64,000 bases of DNA, from NCBI RefSeq assembly GCF_018449515.1, contig NZ_JAAVUQ010000011.1, forward strand, positions 155,645-219,644. Reading direction: 5' to 3'. The stretch is from Caballeronia sp. dw_19. GTDB lineage: Bacteria > Pseudomonadota > Gammaproteobacteria > Burkholderiales > Burkholderiaceae. The stretch's first letter is position 1, and each line of letters opens with the position of its first letter. The notes beneath the pieces are model-generated. The model was not told where the DNA came from and ran no database searches. It was given only the letters and a program-made list of their open reading frames with translations. Position numbers and translations under genes: made by a program. This document shows, in pieces, positions 43,651 to 53,316 of the stretch.

Positions 43651-44792
43651 TAAAACCACCTTTTAAATGTGTCAGTCGACAAAAAAGTTTTTGGACGGTG
43701 AGGCGCTGACCGAACAGGAGCCGCGTCCATTGCGGCAACGCCGATTGCGCAACGCTCGACTCAAGGAGATGAGAGCCAGCTTGACTTGCATGCCTCGACT
43801 CTCAGCGGCACGAAGCCGAATTTAATAAAACTAAGGATGCCGAATTACATAGCCGCTCATTCGAATGATGTATGTGCGCGGTGAGTCAGATATTCAGCGC
43901 TAGCATGCATCGCGTTCGGGCATATATCGCGAGGCCGAACGAAGTGTAGGCGCGCGTTGAAACAAAATAAACGCGGTATTCTGGAAACATTATCCACGGT
44001 GGTGGATAGTCAAAACGCCGGTTCAACGAGCATGCGGACCTGGAGAACATCTTCATGCGCTTCAGGCGAGCAAGGCTGCTGAACTTGCGATTCCAAAATC
44101 AGTAGGGGTGTTTAGCAAAGGGTTGGCGCGGTCGAATTTCCGGGTCAACGGACGTTAAGATTAGCGGGGCTTGAATCAAACCGCAGCGAGTGCCTGGTTG
44201 TGCAGGCGAGTTCGTGACTGCGGGGCGGAGCCGCCTGCGTCCAAATGACTTGAGGTTGCACGGCGATAGTATTTAGCCTATTTTCCCTTTGATCCGGGTG
44301 CAGCATGTTCGGCCCCAGCAGCTTGTATTCGGTACTTGCGCTAAATTTCATCGCGCGCCTACTGATGATTCGTCTTACGACGATGTTGCTTACAATCGGG
44401 CGCGGGGAAGGTAGCGGAACGAAAGGGCTCATATCGAGCGTGTCATCGGCAGTCGGACGACCGTTGATGTGGGTGCCAGCCCTGAAAAATTGACGTTCAA
44501 TTGCTCAGTTCAGGTTTCCTTCTTCGCAAGCGATGTACTCAATTTGCTGGATAAAGCCACGCCCGAGGCCTCCATGCTGTGCCGAAGTGGTGGCAGCCGG
44601 CAAGGGGCACGCGCTATCAGCCGCGGTACCATGCGTCGACGCCTGATCACGCATGGAAGAACCGCGGCGTGAATCCCGAAGATCCAAAGAAGGGCGGGTG
44701 GACGCTCGGCTGTTCAACTCCTTCATCCGATCGCAGATCAATCAGAGCGGAGACTGGCCCGTTCCACGTGCTGGTGGACAGATATCATCGCT
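43651..44792. other. Long gene-free stretch with remnants
   Basis: More than 1.1 kb without a credible gene. Short frames have no ribosome sites and no family resemblance. The orphan palindrome at 43991-44008 and the SDR fragment that follows at 44793 suggest that genes were lost here. Confidence 0.45.
43991..44008. promoter_or_regulatory. Orphan operator-like palindrome
   Basis: TATCCAC and GTGGATA form perfect arms around GGTG. There is no intact gene beginning within 300 bases on either strand, so it may be the operator of a lost gene. Confidence 0.45.
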
Positions 44793-45032
44793 TTACGAAT
44801 TCAGATCCGTCGAGAAAGCGAGCTCCTTTTGTGAACGCAGAAGTGCAAGACGTTCGACCAGCGAAGCCTCAATATGCTGATACGCATCGCTTCCCAGTAC
44901 CAGTCTCCGTGGAGCCGGCTTGAGTTCGCAGGAAGCAATCATTGCTTGCGCCATCTTGACCGGATCACCGATGAGAATTTTTTCGCCATGAAGCGCAATC
45001 GCGCGACGGAAATCGCCTACAGGCGTGTCCTC
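44793..45032 (-). pseudogene. C-terminal remnant of an SDR oxidoreductase
   Basis: The reading VGDFRRAIALHGEKILIGDP, then VKMAQAMIASCELKPAPRRL and VLGSDAYQHIEASLVERLAL, is the characteristic C-terminal part of a subgroup of SDR enzymes; it ends in KELAFSTDLNS. The N-terminal 200 residues with the nucleotide fold and YxxxK are missing and the upstream sequence is unrelated. It is a truncated relic next to the NmrA gene. Confidence 0.7.
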
Positions 45033-45161
45033 ATGGATTTCCATGGGTGTGGTGTCGGACAAGGAGGGCTGGCAGGCGTCTCGCTTGCTTGGCGCGCTGC
45101 TCGAACTGACAATTCGGCGATCGTTATTTGCGCCACGGCCTTTCTGCATACGTGACAAAAC

Positions 45162-46043
45162 TTACTGCTCGAACACATGACGATGCGCCTTCACGAAGTC
45201 GCCAACGGTTTGGGGGGCTTGCCCGGTGATCTCGCCGATGACACCGTCCACGCCGGCAAAAATTCCGTTCTGGTAATCGATGGCGATCGCGAGGAAGTGC
45301 TGGATCAAAAATTCCGGCAGAGCGTATTTCTTCAAATGCTCGCGATATTGTTCGATGGTCGACGGACTGTAGGTGATCTTGCGGCCGAGTACCTTGCCGA
45401 CCTCATCGGCAATCTCTTGTTGGCTAAGCTCGACGGGCCCGAACAGCGGATAGGTCTTCCCGATATGGCTGGACGGTTGTGTGAGGACGATGGCGATCAG
45501 GCGAGCCTGATCCTCGGCAGCGATAGGGGCATGGCGTCCGGTACCGTACGGCAGCGTGATCTTGCCTTCCCGCACGATCTGATCGCGCACCCACGGAAAA
45601 ACCAGCCATTCGGAGAAGAACGTCGGGCGAATGTGGACAGTTGGCACGCCAGACCAGTCGAGTACACGTTCCGCGATCCAATGATCGCGCGCAGCGTGAC
45701 TCTCCGAATCTCGCCGGGCGGAAATTTGCGACATTTCGACGACAATTTCGACACCTGCGCGCTGCGCAGCGTCCGCAAAATACGCGGTCGCCTGGATGTA
45801 GCCCGGATGCACGGGATAGCACAAGTACGCACCCGTCACGCCGTCCATCGCGCGCAAAACGTCGTCATGCTCGAGAAGATCACCGACGATGACCTCGGCC
45901 CCTTCATCCCGCAGCGTTGTGCTCCGCTCGTCTTCCTGATGCACAAGAGCCCGAACCGCATGTCCGTCCTTGAGAAGATGACGAATGGTGTGGACGCCCG
46001 TTTTACCAGTGGCACCGGTGATGAGGTATTTACGTTGCTGCAT
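45162..46043 (-). CDS. NmrA-like NAD(P)-binding protein
   Basis: The 293-residue protein begins MQQRKYLITGATGKTGVHTI and shows the NmrA-like pattern: VGDLLEHDDVLRAMDGVTGA, VEMSQISARRDSESHAARDH, WSGVPTVHIRPTFFSEWLVF. It is similar to azoreductase/QOR2 relatives and likely reduces quinone-like compounds or senses NADP. The ATG has GGAGAA 7 bases upstream. Two strong palindromes lie upstream (46148-46165 and 46311-46344), 100 and 270 bases from the start, indicating a specific regulator that is not encoded next to it. Confidence 0.82.
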   Translation of the reverse strand: MQQRKYLITGATGKTGVHTIRHLLKDGHAVRALVHQEDERSTTLRDEGAEVIVGDLLEHDDVLRAMDGVTGAYLCYPVHPGYIQATAYFADAAQRAGVEIVVEMSQISARRDSESHAARDHWIAERVLDWSGVPTVHIRPTFFSEWLVFPWVRDQIVREGKITLPYGTGRHAPIAAEDQARLIAIVLTQPSSHIGKTYPLFGPVELSQQEIADEVGKVLGRKITYSPSTIEQYREHLKKYALPEFLIQHFLAIAIDYQNGIFAGVDGVIGEITGQAPQTVGDFVKAHRHVFEQ

Positions 46044-46147
46044 GGTTAATTCTCCAATTAAGGGTACGCGCACGGGTCACACGTGCAGGGGATTGTTAAC
46101 ACCGATATTCGATTCACCGTGGTCAGAAATTCACTTTGGTATGTCGT

Positions 46148-46165
46148 AAAGTGCATATGCACTTT
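46148..46165. promoter_or_regulatory. Perfect 18-bp palindrome
   Basis: AAAGTGCATATGCACTTT reads the same on both strands. It is 105 bases upstream of the NmrA start, and a loose partial copy (CACTTTG) precedes it at about 46131. Confidence 0.6.
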
Positions 46166-46310
46166 GTGAGTCGAATGATCTCATCGAGGTGTTGCTTGAG
46201 TCCTGCAGGACCGGTAATGAAGCGGCGGGGTCTGCAATGATTCGGAACATCGTGACGGTGGGTAGTTGCGACCCCGGATTCGTCACGGCCTTTCGCGCTC
46301 CGTGATCCTA

Positions 46311-46344
46311 TTTCATATGGATTATTATCATAATCCATATGAAA
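46311..46344. promoter_or_regulatory. Perfect 34-bp inverted repeat, 15-4-15
   Basis: Arms TTTCATATGGATTAT and ATAATCCATATGAAA around the bases TATC. An uninterrupted match of this length is exceptional for an operator; it may also fold as a hairpin in either transcript. It lies 268 bases before the NmrA start and 340 bases before the salicylyl-CoA hydroxylase gene. Confidence 0.65.
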
Positions 46345-46627
46345 GTCAACGAGTCCTTGAAATTCCATCGTGGCGTAGGTTTCCTGGTATTTGATTTTCC
46401 CAAGAACGTTCGTTTGCGCGCCTCGGTCGTCCGGCGCGACGGAAGCCGCCGTGAAGCTACAGGATGCGATGCTGATCCATTACGTGGGTTGGCAGCCGTG
46501 CCGCGGACGACGCCAATCCAACCACTCCCCATTGCGAAGACGTTTGACCCTTCTCATTTTCCGCCGACACCTTTAATCTTTACGATCAAATCGTCGGGAG
46601 AATGAGCGGCTTCTTTTATGAATTTAC

Positions 46628-46656
46628 TTGACACCTAAACTATCGAGGCTTAAATT
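46628..46656 (+). promoter_or_regulatory. Sigma-70 promoter of the aromatic-CoA operon
   Basis: A perfect TTGACA (46628-46633), 17 bases and TAAATT (46651-46656) stand 30 bases before the first ATG of the operon. Confidence 0.7.
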
Positions 46657-46685
46657 AAAACTGACTTTTCAGCCTGGAGCGCACT

Positions 46686-49019
46686 ATGCGCATCGTTTGT
46701 ATTGGTGGCGGCCCCGCGGGTCTGTACTTTGGCTTGCTGATGAAGAAGCAAAATCCCGCTCACGACGTGACGGTAGTGGAACGCAATCGCCCCTACGACA
46801 CCTTCGGCTGGGGCGTGGTGTTCTCCGACCAGACGCTCGGTAACCTGCGTCGTGCGGACGAGGCGAGCGCGGCGGCCATTCTCGATGCGTTCAACCACTG
46901 GGACGACATCGACATCCATATCAACGGCCGCACGCAGCGCTCGTCCGGACACGGTTTCTGCGGCATTGGCCGCAAGCGCCTGCTGAACATTCTTCAGGAG
47001 CGGGCGGAGGAACTTGACGTAAAGCTGGTGTTTGAAACACAGGTCGCGAGTGACGAAGCGTACGACGCCGACCTCATCATTGCGTGCGACGGCGCCAACA
47101 GCGTCGTGCGCACGAAGTACGCGGCCACCTATAAACCTGACATCGATCTGCGCGACTGCCGCTTCGTCTGGCTTGGCACGGACAAGCTGTTCGATGCCTT
47201 CACATTCGCGTTCGAGAAGACCGAGTTCGGCTGGTTTCAGGCGCATGCGTATCGTTTCGACGACCACATGTCCACGTTTATCGTGGAGGCGCCTGAGCGG
47301 GTCTGGCGTGCAGCCGGCCTGGACGAAATGAGCAAGGAAGACGGCATCGCATTTTGCGAGCGGCTCTTCGCCAGGTATCTCGACGGTCATGCGCTCAAGT
47401 CCAACGCACACCATTTGCGCGGCTCCTCGCAGTGGATCCGGTTTCCGCGCATCGTGAACGAAGCGTGGGTGCATAACCGCGCGAATAGCGATGGCAGCGT
47501 GACGCCGATTGTGCTGATGGGCGATGCCGCGCATACGGCGCACTTTTCGATTGGCTCGGGCACCAAGCTCGCGCTTGAAGATGCGATCGAACTGACGAAC
47601 AGCATCGCGGCGCATCCGGGCGATCTGACGGCCGCGCTCGACCATTACACAGACGTACGCAGCGTCGATGTCCTGCGCATCCAGAACGCCGCGCGCAACT
47701 CCACGGAGTGGTTTGAAAACGTGGACCGGTACGCGTCGTTCGAGCCTGAGCAATTCGCCTACTCGCTGCTCACGCGCTCGCAGCGCATCTCCCATGAAAA
47801 CCTGCGTTCACGCGACGCCGCGTATCTTGCCGAGTTTGAAAACTGGATCGCAAAGCGTTCGGGGCTTGATATAGACAGCGGCAGCAAGCGCTCCGTCCCG
47901 CCGATGTTCACGCCCTTCACCGTACGCGGCGTGACGCTGAAGAACCGCGTGGTGGTTTCTCCCATGGCCCAGTATTCGGCTGTCGATGGCGTCGCGGGTG
48001 ACTATCATCTGATGCATCTCGGCGCCCGCGCCATGGGCGGCGCTGCACTGGTGATGACGGAGATGACCTGCGTTTCCCCCGAAGGTCGCATCACGCCGGG
48101 ATGTCCTGGTCTGTACAACGACACGCAGCGCGACGCGTGGCATCGCATTGTCGACTTCGTGCATCGTGAGAGCGATGCGAAGATCGGCATCCAGTTGGGT
48201 CATGCAGGTGCGAAGGCGTCGACGCGCGTGAGTTGGGAAGGGATAGACACGCCGCTTGAAGAGGGTAACTGGCCAATCGTATCGGCGTCGCGGCAGCAGT
48301 ATCTGAAAGGCATCAGTCAATGGTCGCGCGCAGCCACCGCCGACGACCTGCACGAGATCAAAGCGCAGTTCGTGCGGTCGACCGAGCTTGCCGCAGACGC
48401 CGGTTTTGATTGGCTGGAACTTCACTGCGCGCACGGTTATCTGCTGTCCGGTTTCCTCTCCCCGCTCACGAATCAACGCGACGATGAATATGGCGGTTCG
48501 TCCGCGAACCGTCTGCGTTTTCCGATCGAAGTATTCAATGCGATCCGTGCAGCGTGGCCGATGGACAAGCCCATTTCTGTGCGCATTTCGGCGCACGACT
48601 GGGTGGATGGCGGCATCACGCCCGACGACGCCGTGCTGATCGCGCGAGCATTCAAGGAAGCAGGCGCGGACATGATCGACGTATCGTCGGGACAGGTGAG
48701 CAAGGAAGAGAAGCCGGTCTATGGCCGCATGTTCCAGACGCCTTTCTCGGATCGCGTGCGCAACGAAGCAGGCATTGCGACCATCGCGGTCGGGGCGATC
48801 TCGGAAGCAGATCACGTGAACAGTATCATTGCAGCGGGCCGCGCCGACCTCTGTGCCGTCGCGCGTCCGCATCTTGCCAATCCTTCTTGGACACTCGATC
48901 AGGCCGCGAAGCTTGGTTATGTCGATATCACCTGGCCGAGGCAGTATTACGCCGCGAAGTCGCAGCTCGAACGCGGCTATGAACGTGAGCGCGCGCAGCG
49001 TGCGGAGGGCGAAGCATGA
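46686..49019 (+). CDS. Fused flavin monooxygenase / OYE-like reductase (salicylyl-CoA 5-hydroxylase or 2-aminobenzoyl-CoA monooxygenase/reductase)
   Basis: The 777-residue protein has two halves. Residues 1-400 are a class A flavin monooxygenase: [19 protein letters not shown] at the FAD site and [20 protein letters not shown] at the second FAD motif. From about residue 405 an Old Yellow Enzyme barrel follows: [32 protein letters not shown] and [20 protein letters not shown] with the His pair near 580-583. Fusions of this form hydroxylate salicylyl-CoA or hydroxylate and reduce 2-aminobenzoyl-CoA. It is the first gene of the operon, with GGAG 8 bases before the start, and overlaps the SDR gene by ATGA. 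Confidence 0.92.
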   Translation: MRIVCIGGGPAGLYFGLLMKKQNPAHDVTVVERNRPYDTFGWGVVFSDQTLGNLRRADEASAAAILDAFNHWDDIDIHINGRTQRSSGHGFCGIGRKRLLNILQERAEELDVKLVFETQVASDEAYDADLIIACDGANSVVRTKYAATYKPDIDLRDCRFVWLGTDKLFDAFTFAFEKTEFGWFQAHAYRFDDHMSTFIVEAPERVWRAAGLDEMSKEDGIAFCERLFARYLDGHALKSNAHHLRGSSQWIRFPRIVNEAWVHNRANSDGSVTPIVLMGDAAHTAHFSIGSGTKLALEDAIELTNSIAAHPGDLTAALDHYTDVRSVDVLRIQNAARNSTEWFENVDRYASFEPEQFAYSLLTRSQRISHENLRSRDAAYLAEFENWIAKRSGLDIDSGSKRSVPPMFTPFTVRGVTLKNRVVVSPMAQYSAVDGVAGDYHLMHLGARAMGGAALVMTEMTCVSPEGRITPGCPGLYNDTQRDAWHRIVDFVHRESDAKIGIQLGHAGAKASTRVSWEGIDTPLEEGNWPIVSASRQQYLKGISQWSRAATADDLHEIKAQFVRSTELAADAGFDWLELHCAHGYLLSGFLSPLTNQRDDEYGGSSANRLRFPIEVFNAIRAAWPMDKPISVRISAHDWVDGGITPDDAVLIARAFKEAGADMIDVSSGQVSKEEKPVYGRMFQTPFSDRVRNEAGIATIAVGAISEADHVNSIIAAGRADLCAVARPHLANPSWTLDQAAKLGYVDITWPRQYYAAKSQLERGYERERAQRAEGEA

Positions 49020-49798
49020 ACACGGGCACTTATGCACTCGACGGCCAGCACGCAGTCGTCACAGGCGGTGGGAGCGGTATTGGCGCTGCCATTGCGCACG
49101 CGCTCGTAACAGCCGGCGCGCAGGTCACGCTGATGGGCCGGGATGCGGCGCGGCTCGCGTATCAGGCTGAAGTCCTGAGCGAAGCCGGAGTCGTGCATGT
49201 GCAGAGCGTCGATGTCACGTCCGCCGATTCGGTCGCTACGGCGTTTGCTGCTGCGCGCGAGCATGGTTTTATCGACATCCTCGTGAACAACGCGGGCCAG
49301 GCCGAAGCCGCGCCGTTTGCGAAGACGGATCTGGCGCTGTGGCAGCGCATGCTCGACGTGAATCTGACCGGTGTGTTTCTCTGCACGCAAGAGGTCTTGC
49401 CAGGAATGTTTGAGCGCCGCAGCGGCCGCATTGTCAACGTAGCGAGCACCGCAGGACAGGTAGGTTACGCCTACGTTGCCGCGTATTGCGCAGCCAAGCA
49501 TGGCGTGATCGGCATGACGCGCTCACTTGCGCTAGAAGTCGCCACACGCGGCGTGACGGTCAACGCCGTTTGCCCCGGTTATACCGAAACCGGACTGCTC
49601 GAACAGTCGATCGAAAAAATCGTTGCACAGACCGGACGTAGCGAGGATGAGGCACGCGAAGCACTGCTGCGATCCAATCCGCAACGTCGCTTCGTGACGC
49701 CGGACGAAGTCGCCAGTTCCGCGTTATGGCTCTGCTTGCCGGAGTCGCGATCGATCACCGGCCAGACCATTTCTATTTCAGGTGGAGAAGTAATGTGA
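49016..49798 (+). CDS. SDR family 3-hydroxyacyl-CoA dehydrogenase-like enzyme
   Basis: The 260-residue classical SDR shows TGGGSGIG near residues 17-24, [10 protein letters not shown], the catalytic Ser in [11 protein letters not shown] and YCAAK with Tyr and Lys about residues 157-161, then [10 protein letters not shown]. In comparable aromatic-CoA clusters this enzyme oxidises the hydroxyacyl-CoA formed after ring cleavage; that role is inferred from context. Translation is coupled to both neighbours: ATGA with the monooxygenase and an overlap of the stop with the MarR start. Confidence 0.9.
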   Translation: MNTGTYALDGQHAVVTGGGSGIGAAIAHALVTAGAQVTLMGRDAARLAYQAEVLSEAGVVHVQSVDVTSADSVATAFAAAREHGFIDILVNNAGQAEAAPFAKTDLALWQRMLDVNLTGVFLCTQEVLPGMFERRSGRIVNVASTAGQVGYAYVAAYCAAKHGVIGMTRSLALEVATRGVTVNAVCPGYTETGLLEQSIEKIVAQTGRSEDEAREALLRSNPQRRFVTPDEVASSALWLCLPESRSITGQTISISGGEVM

Positions 49799-50334
49799 AC
49801 AAGCCCGCTGCCCGCACGGTTAAACCCGCCACGCCCGAGAAGGCCAAGGCCGCCGGTAACGTTGTCGACCTTGAGATGAGCACGGGCGTAGACAGCCACA
49901 TGGGACTGCGCTTGTGGCTGCGCATGCTGACCACCACAAATCTTGTGCAGGCCGAGCTGCGCCGCCGCCTGCGCGCCGAATTCGATACCACGTTGCCGCG
50001 CTTCGACCTGATGGCGCAACTTGAGCGACATCCCGAAGGCCTGAAGATGAATGAGCTTTCACGACGGCTGATGGTCACCGGCGGCAACGTGACGGGTCTG
50101 ACCGACCAGTTGGAGAAGGAAGGTTTTGTCGTGCGCGATACCGATCCGAACGACCGCCGTTCGTTTGCCGTGCGACTCACTGCCCATGGCCGCGAATCGT
50201 TCGATCGCATGGCGCGTGCGCATGAACAATGGGTCGTCGAATTGTTCGGCGGATTGCCGCTTGCTGACAAGGCGCGCATGCACCAGAAGCTGGGCAAGCT
50301 CAAGCAGCACCTGCGCGAGCGCACGGATTCGTGA
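49795..50334 (+). CDS. MarR family regulator of the aromatic-CoA operon
   Basis: The 179-residue protein starts at GTG 49795, with GGAGAAG 6-7 bases upstream, overlapping the SDR stop. Its winged helix is visible in MNELSRRLMVTGGNVTGLTD and the wing in VVRDTDPNDRRSFAVRLTAH. Regulators of this kind bind CoA thioesters of aromatic acids and repress the operon until they accumulate. Its place inside the operon gives autoregulation. The N-terminal 40 residues are a Lys/Ala/Pro-rich extension. Confidence 0.88.
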   Translation: MNKPAARTVKPATPEKAKAAGNVVDLEMSTGVDSHMGLRLWLRMLTTTNLVQAELRRRLRAEFDTTLPRFDLMAQLERHPEGLKMNELSRRLMVTGGNVTGLTDQLEKEGFVVRDTDPNDRRSFAVRLTAHGRESFDRMARAHEQWVVELFGGLPLADKARMHQKLGKLKQHLRERTDS

Positions 50335-50368
50335 AGCCTGGCAAAGCACACAGATACGGAGATAGTCG

Positions 50369-51217
50369 ATGAACGAGAACACCGCCGCGCTTTTTGCCGG
50401 CAACCGCACGACCCTTGGTGACTATCGCGCGCAGCACTTTGGCTGGACGGTAGAGCAAGGCGTGGGGACGATCACCCTTGACCGGCCCGAGCGCAAGAAT
50501 CCGCTGACGTTCGAATCGTATGCGGAGTTGCGCGACCTGTTCCGCCAACTCGCTTACGCCACCGACGTAAAGAGCATCGTGATCCACGGCACCGGAGGCA
50601 ACTTCTGCTCGGGTGGCGACGTGCACGACATCATCGCGCCGCTCGTCGACCTGCCCATGCCCGAGTTGCTCATGTTTACGCGCATGACGGGCGACCTCGT
50701 CAAGGCGATGCGGCATTGCCCGCAACCGATTGTCGCGGCCGTCGATGGCATCTGCGCCGGAGCGGGAGCGATCCTGGCGATGGCTTCTGATATGCGGCTA
50801 GGCACCGCGCGCAGCAAGCTTGCCTTCCTGTTCACCCGTGTGGGACTGGCGGGTTGCGACATGGGCGCGTGTGCGATCCTGCCGCGCATCATCGGTCAGG
50901 GCAGAGCGGCTGAACTGCTTTTCACCGGGCGTTCGGCAAGCGGCGATGAAGGTTTCGCGTGGGGCTTCTATAACCGCCTATGTGAGCCCGATGACGTTCT
51001 GCGCGAAGCACAATCGCTTGCGTCCGATCTTGCCTCGGGGCCGACCTTTGCCCATGGCATCACGAAGAAGATGTTGCATCAGGAATGGAGCATGAGCATC
51101 GACGATGCGATCGAATCCGAAGCGCAGGCGCAGGCAATCTGCATGGCGACCAACGATTTCGGCCGCGCGTATCGCGCATTCGCTGCGAAGACGCGGCCCG
51201 TGTTCGAGGGAGATTGA
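50369..51217 (+). CDS. Crotonase-fold enoyl-CoA hydratase family enzyme with altered catalytic residues
   Basis: The 282-residue crotonase protein keeps the oxyanion-hole segment [14 protein letters not shown] (residues 77-89) and [18 protein letters not shown]. The two catalytic glutamates of enoyl-CoA hydratase align with Ile135 and Phe155, and an Asp appears in the loop [13 protein letters not shown] (Asp164). A different acid/base or another crotonase reaction such as C-C hydrolysis is therefore possible. It lies 34 bases after the MarR gene in the operon and probably acts on a ring-derived CoA thioester. Confidence 0.85.
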   Translation: MNENTAALFAGNRTTLGDYRAQHFGWTVEQGVGTITLDRPERKNPLTFESYAELRDLFRQLAYATDVKSIVIHGTGGNFCSGGDVHDIIAPLVDLPMPELLMFTRMTGDLVKAMRHCPQPIVAAVDGICAGAGAILAMASDMRLGTARSKLAFLFTRVGLAGCDMGACAILPRIIGQGRAAELLFTGRSASGDEGFAWGFYNRLCEPDDVLREAQSLASDLASGPTFAHGITKKMLHQEWSMSIDDAIESEAQAQAICMATNDFGRAYRAFAAKTRPVFEGD

Positions 51218-51218
51218 G

Positions 51219-52424
51219 TTGGCCAATCCTCAAACAACGTCCGACGCTTTCCACGAAGCCCTCGCGTGGCCGTTCTTCGAAGCAAGGCATCGCGAACTCG
51301 GTGTACGCATTGACGCATGGGCGGCGGAACACCTGGCAGACACCCATGCCGACCATGCGAACGTCGATGCGATCTGCCGTCGTCTCGTACGTGAACTCGG
51401 TGAGGCAGGGTGGTTGCGTTATGGCATAGGCGGCACCGCTTACGGCGGGTACGGTGACACCATCGACACGCGCGCTGTTTGCCTGCTGCGCGAAACGCTT
51501 GCTCGTCACAGCGGCCTTGCCGACTTCGCGCTTGCGATGCAGGGACTCGGATCGGGCGCCATTTCGCTCGGTGGCAACGAAGCGCAAAAGCAGCGTTATC
51601 TGCCGCGCGTGGCAAGCGGCGAGTCAATCGCGGCGTTTGCGCTGACTGAACCCGATGCAGGCTCGGACGTCGCGGCGCTCGCGCTAAGCGCTCGTGAAGA
51701 CGGCAATTCATACGTGCTCGATGGCGAGAAGACCTGGATCTCGAATGGCGGCATCGCGGACTTTTACGTGGTGTTCGCCCGTACCGGCGAGGCGGCGGGG
51801 GCACGTGGCATCAGCGCATTTATCGTCGATGCGGATACGCCGGGACTGCGCATTGCCGAACGGCTCGATGTGATCGCGCCGCATCCGCTAGCGCGCCTTT
51901 CTTTCGAAAACGCACGCGTGCCGCGTACCGCTTTACTTGGCAATCGCGGCGAAGGTTTCAAGCTTGCCATGCGCACACTCGATATCTTTCGCACATCGGT
52001 TGCAGCCGCGTCGCTTGGCTTTGCGCGGCGAGCGATGAGCGAAGGCATTGAGCGCGCCGCGTCGCGCAGGATGTTCGGGCAGACGTTGGGCGACTTTCAA
52101 CTGACGCAGGCGAAGCTGGCGCAAATGGCGCTCACCATCGACAGCTCTGCGTTGCTGGTTTATCGGGCTGCGTGGCTGCGCGATCAGGGCAAGTCCGTTA
52201 CGCGTGAAGCTGCATTAGCGAAGTGGCACGCGAGCGAGGGCGCTCAGCAGGTTATTGATGCAGCCGTGCAATTGTGGGGCGGTAGCGGCGTGCAAAGCGG
52301 TGCGGTGGTGGAGCAACTGTATCGGGAAATTCGTGCGTTGCGCATCTATGAAGGCGCGACCGAAGTGCAGCAGTTGATTGTCGGGCGCGACCTGCTCAAG
52401 GCTCATGCCGCGAGGAACGCATGA
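51219..52424 (+). CDS. Acyl-CoA dehydrogenase
   Basis: The 401-residue FAD enzyme starts at TTG 51219, immediately after the crotonase stop, with GAGGGAGA in front; readings that begin at 51105 overlap the crotonase and are not family-like. It shows [20 protein letters not shown] and [20 protein letters not shown] for FAD and substrate contacts, [20 protein letters not shown] and the late [18 protein letters not shown]. It would introduce a double bond into the CoA ester during or after ring breakdown. It overlaps the thioesterase gene by ATGA. Confidence 0.92.
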   Translation: MANPQTTSDAFHEALAWPFFEARHRELGVRIDAWAAEHLADTHADHANVDAICRRLVRELGEAGWLRYGIGGTAYGGYGDTIDTRAVCLLRETLARHSGLADFALAMQGLGSGAISLGGNEAQKQRYLPRVASGESIAAFALTEPDAGSDVAALALSAREDGNSYVLDGEKTWISNGGIADFYVVFARTGEAAGARGISAFIVDADTPGLRIAERLDVIAPHPLARLSFENARVPRTALLGNRGEGFKLAMRTLDIFRTSVAAASLGFARRAMSEGIERAASRRMFGQTLGDFQLTQAKLAQMALTIDSSALLVYRAAWLRDQGKSVTREAALAKWHASEGAQQVIDAAVQLWGGSGVQSGAVVEQLYREIRALRIYEGATEVQQLIVGRDLLKAHAARNA

Positions 52425-52888
52425 CGGAATCATCGAGCCATTTCGAGCGGCCGGTGCGCATTCGTTTTTCGCACTGCGATCCCGCCGGCATCGTATTTTT
52501 TCCGCAGTATCTCGTGATGACCAACGCGCTGGTGGAGGACTGGTTCAACGAAGCACTCGACATTGATTATGCCGCGATGATCAGCACGCGCCGCGTCGGC
52601 TTGCCGATCGTGAAGCTCGATTGCACGTTTTCAAAGCCGAGCCAGATGGGCGACATGCTCATGCTGTCGCTAACGCTTGAACGTATAGGCGCTCGTTCTG
52701 TCGGGATTGTGATCGACGCACAGTCGCATGGTGAAACGCGCTTTCTCGCACGTCAGGTGCTCGTGACAACGTCGCTTGAATCCGGGGCGTCGATCGATAT
52801 CCCCGATGACATTCGCGCCGCGCTGACACGCTTCAACCCCGCAGCGCTTGCGGAAGTAAAGGACGAGACAAAGGAGACACGTTCGTGA
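52421..52888 (+). CDS. Hotdog-fold acyl-CoA thioesterase (4-hydroxybenzoyl-CoA thioesterase-like)
   Basis: The 155-residue hotdog protein has [20 protein letters not shown], in which the Asp is the active-site acid of the Pseudomonas-type 4-hydroxybenzoyl-CoA thioesterases, and [20 protein letters not shown]. It would release free acid and CoA, either as an overflow valve for stalled aryl-CoA or as a pathway step. It is coupled by overlaps to the dehydrogenase before and RidA gene after. Confidence 0.9.
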   Translation: MTESSSHFERPVRIRFSHCDPAGIVFFPQYLVMTNALVEDWFNEALDIDYAAMISTRRVGLPIVKLDCTFSKPSQMGDMLMLSLTLERIGARSVGIVIDAQSHGETRFLARQVLVTTSLESGASIDIPDDIRAALTRFNPAALAEVKDETKETRS

Positions 52889-53280
52889 AAAAAGCATTGC
52901 TCCCAGCCGGCTGGGTCAAGCCGCGCGGATACGCGAACGGTGTTGCCGCGCGTGGCACGCAGGTCTTCATAGCAGGACAGATCGGCTGGGACGCGCAAGG
53001 GCGCTTCCAGAGCAGCGAATTCGCCGCGCAGGCGCATCAGGCGCTGGCCAACATAGTCGCGGTGCTCGCGGCCGCGGGAGGGCGCCCGGAGCATCTCGTG
53101 CGGCTGACCTGGTACGTGACCGACAAGCGCGAATACCTCGCCGCGTTAAGGGACGTGGGGAGCGCATTTCGAGAACTGATCGGCAACTACGACATTGCAA
53201 TGAGCGCCGTGCAGGTGGTCGCGCTCATTGAAGACGAAGCCAAGGTGGAGATCGAAGCCACCGCCGTTATTCCAGATTAA
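52885..53280 (+). CDS. RidA/YjgF family protein lacking the catalytic Arg
   Basis: The 131-residue protein carries [40 protein letters not shown] and [10 protein letters not shown], the order of the RidA family. RidA proper deaminates enamine/imine intermediates and needs an Arg in the PxRxxV stretch; here this is IAMSAV, so the Arg is Met106. This places it with the Rid subfamilies that lack imine deaminase residues. In a 2-aminobenzoyl-CoA route an enamine does arise, so a specialised role is conceivable. GTG start overlapping the thioesterase stop. Confidence 0.85.
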   Translation: MKKALLPAGWVKPRGYANGVAARGTQVFIAGQIGWDAQGRFQSSEFAAQAHQALANIVAVLAAAGGRPEHLVRLTWYVTDKREYLAALRDVGSAFRELIGNYDIAMSAVQVVALIEDEAKVEIEATAVIPD

Positions 53281-53316
53281 CAACTGTCGCTTATTTCGTC
53301 GTTTTCGGAGCTCACC

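Larger units (their letters stand above)
46044..46627. other. Intergenic region with two palindromes
   Basis: No supported gene. A plus-strand frame beginning at the ATG inside the larger palindrome (46339) lacks a ribosome site and family resemblance. The region serves as the shared upstream region of the NmrA gene and the aromatic-CoA operon. Confidence 0.45.

Noticed and set aside
46339..46605. 88-residue plus-strand frame beginning inside the 34-bp palindrome
   Set aside because: No ribosome site, no recognisable family, and the start lies in an operator-like sequence.
46686..49019. Split into two genes, monooxygenase and separate OYE
   Set aside because: The frame is continuous across the junction near residue 400, with no internal start and ribosome site; fusions of this form are known.
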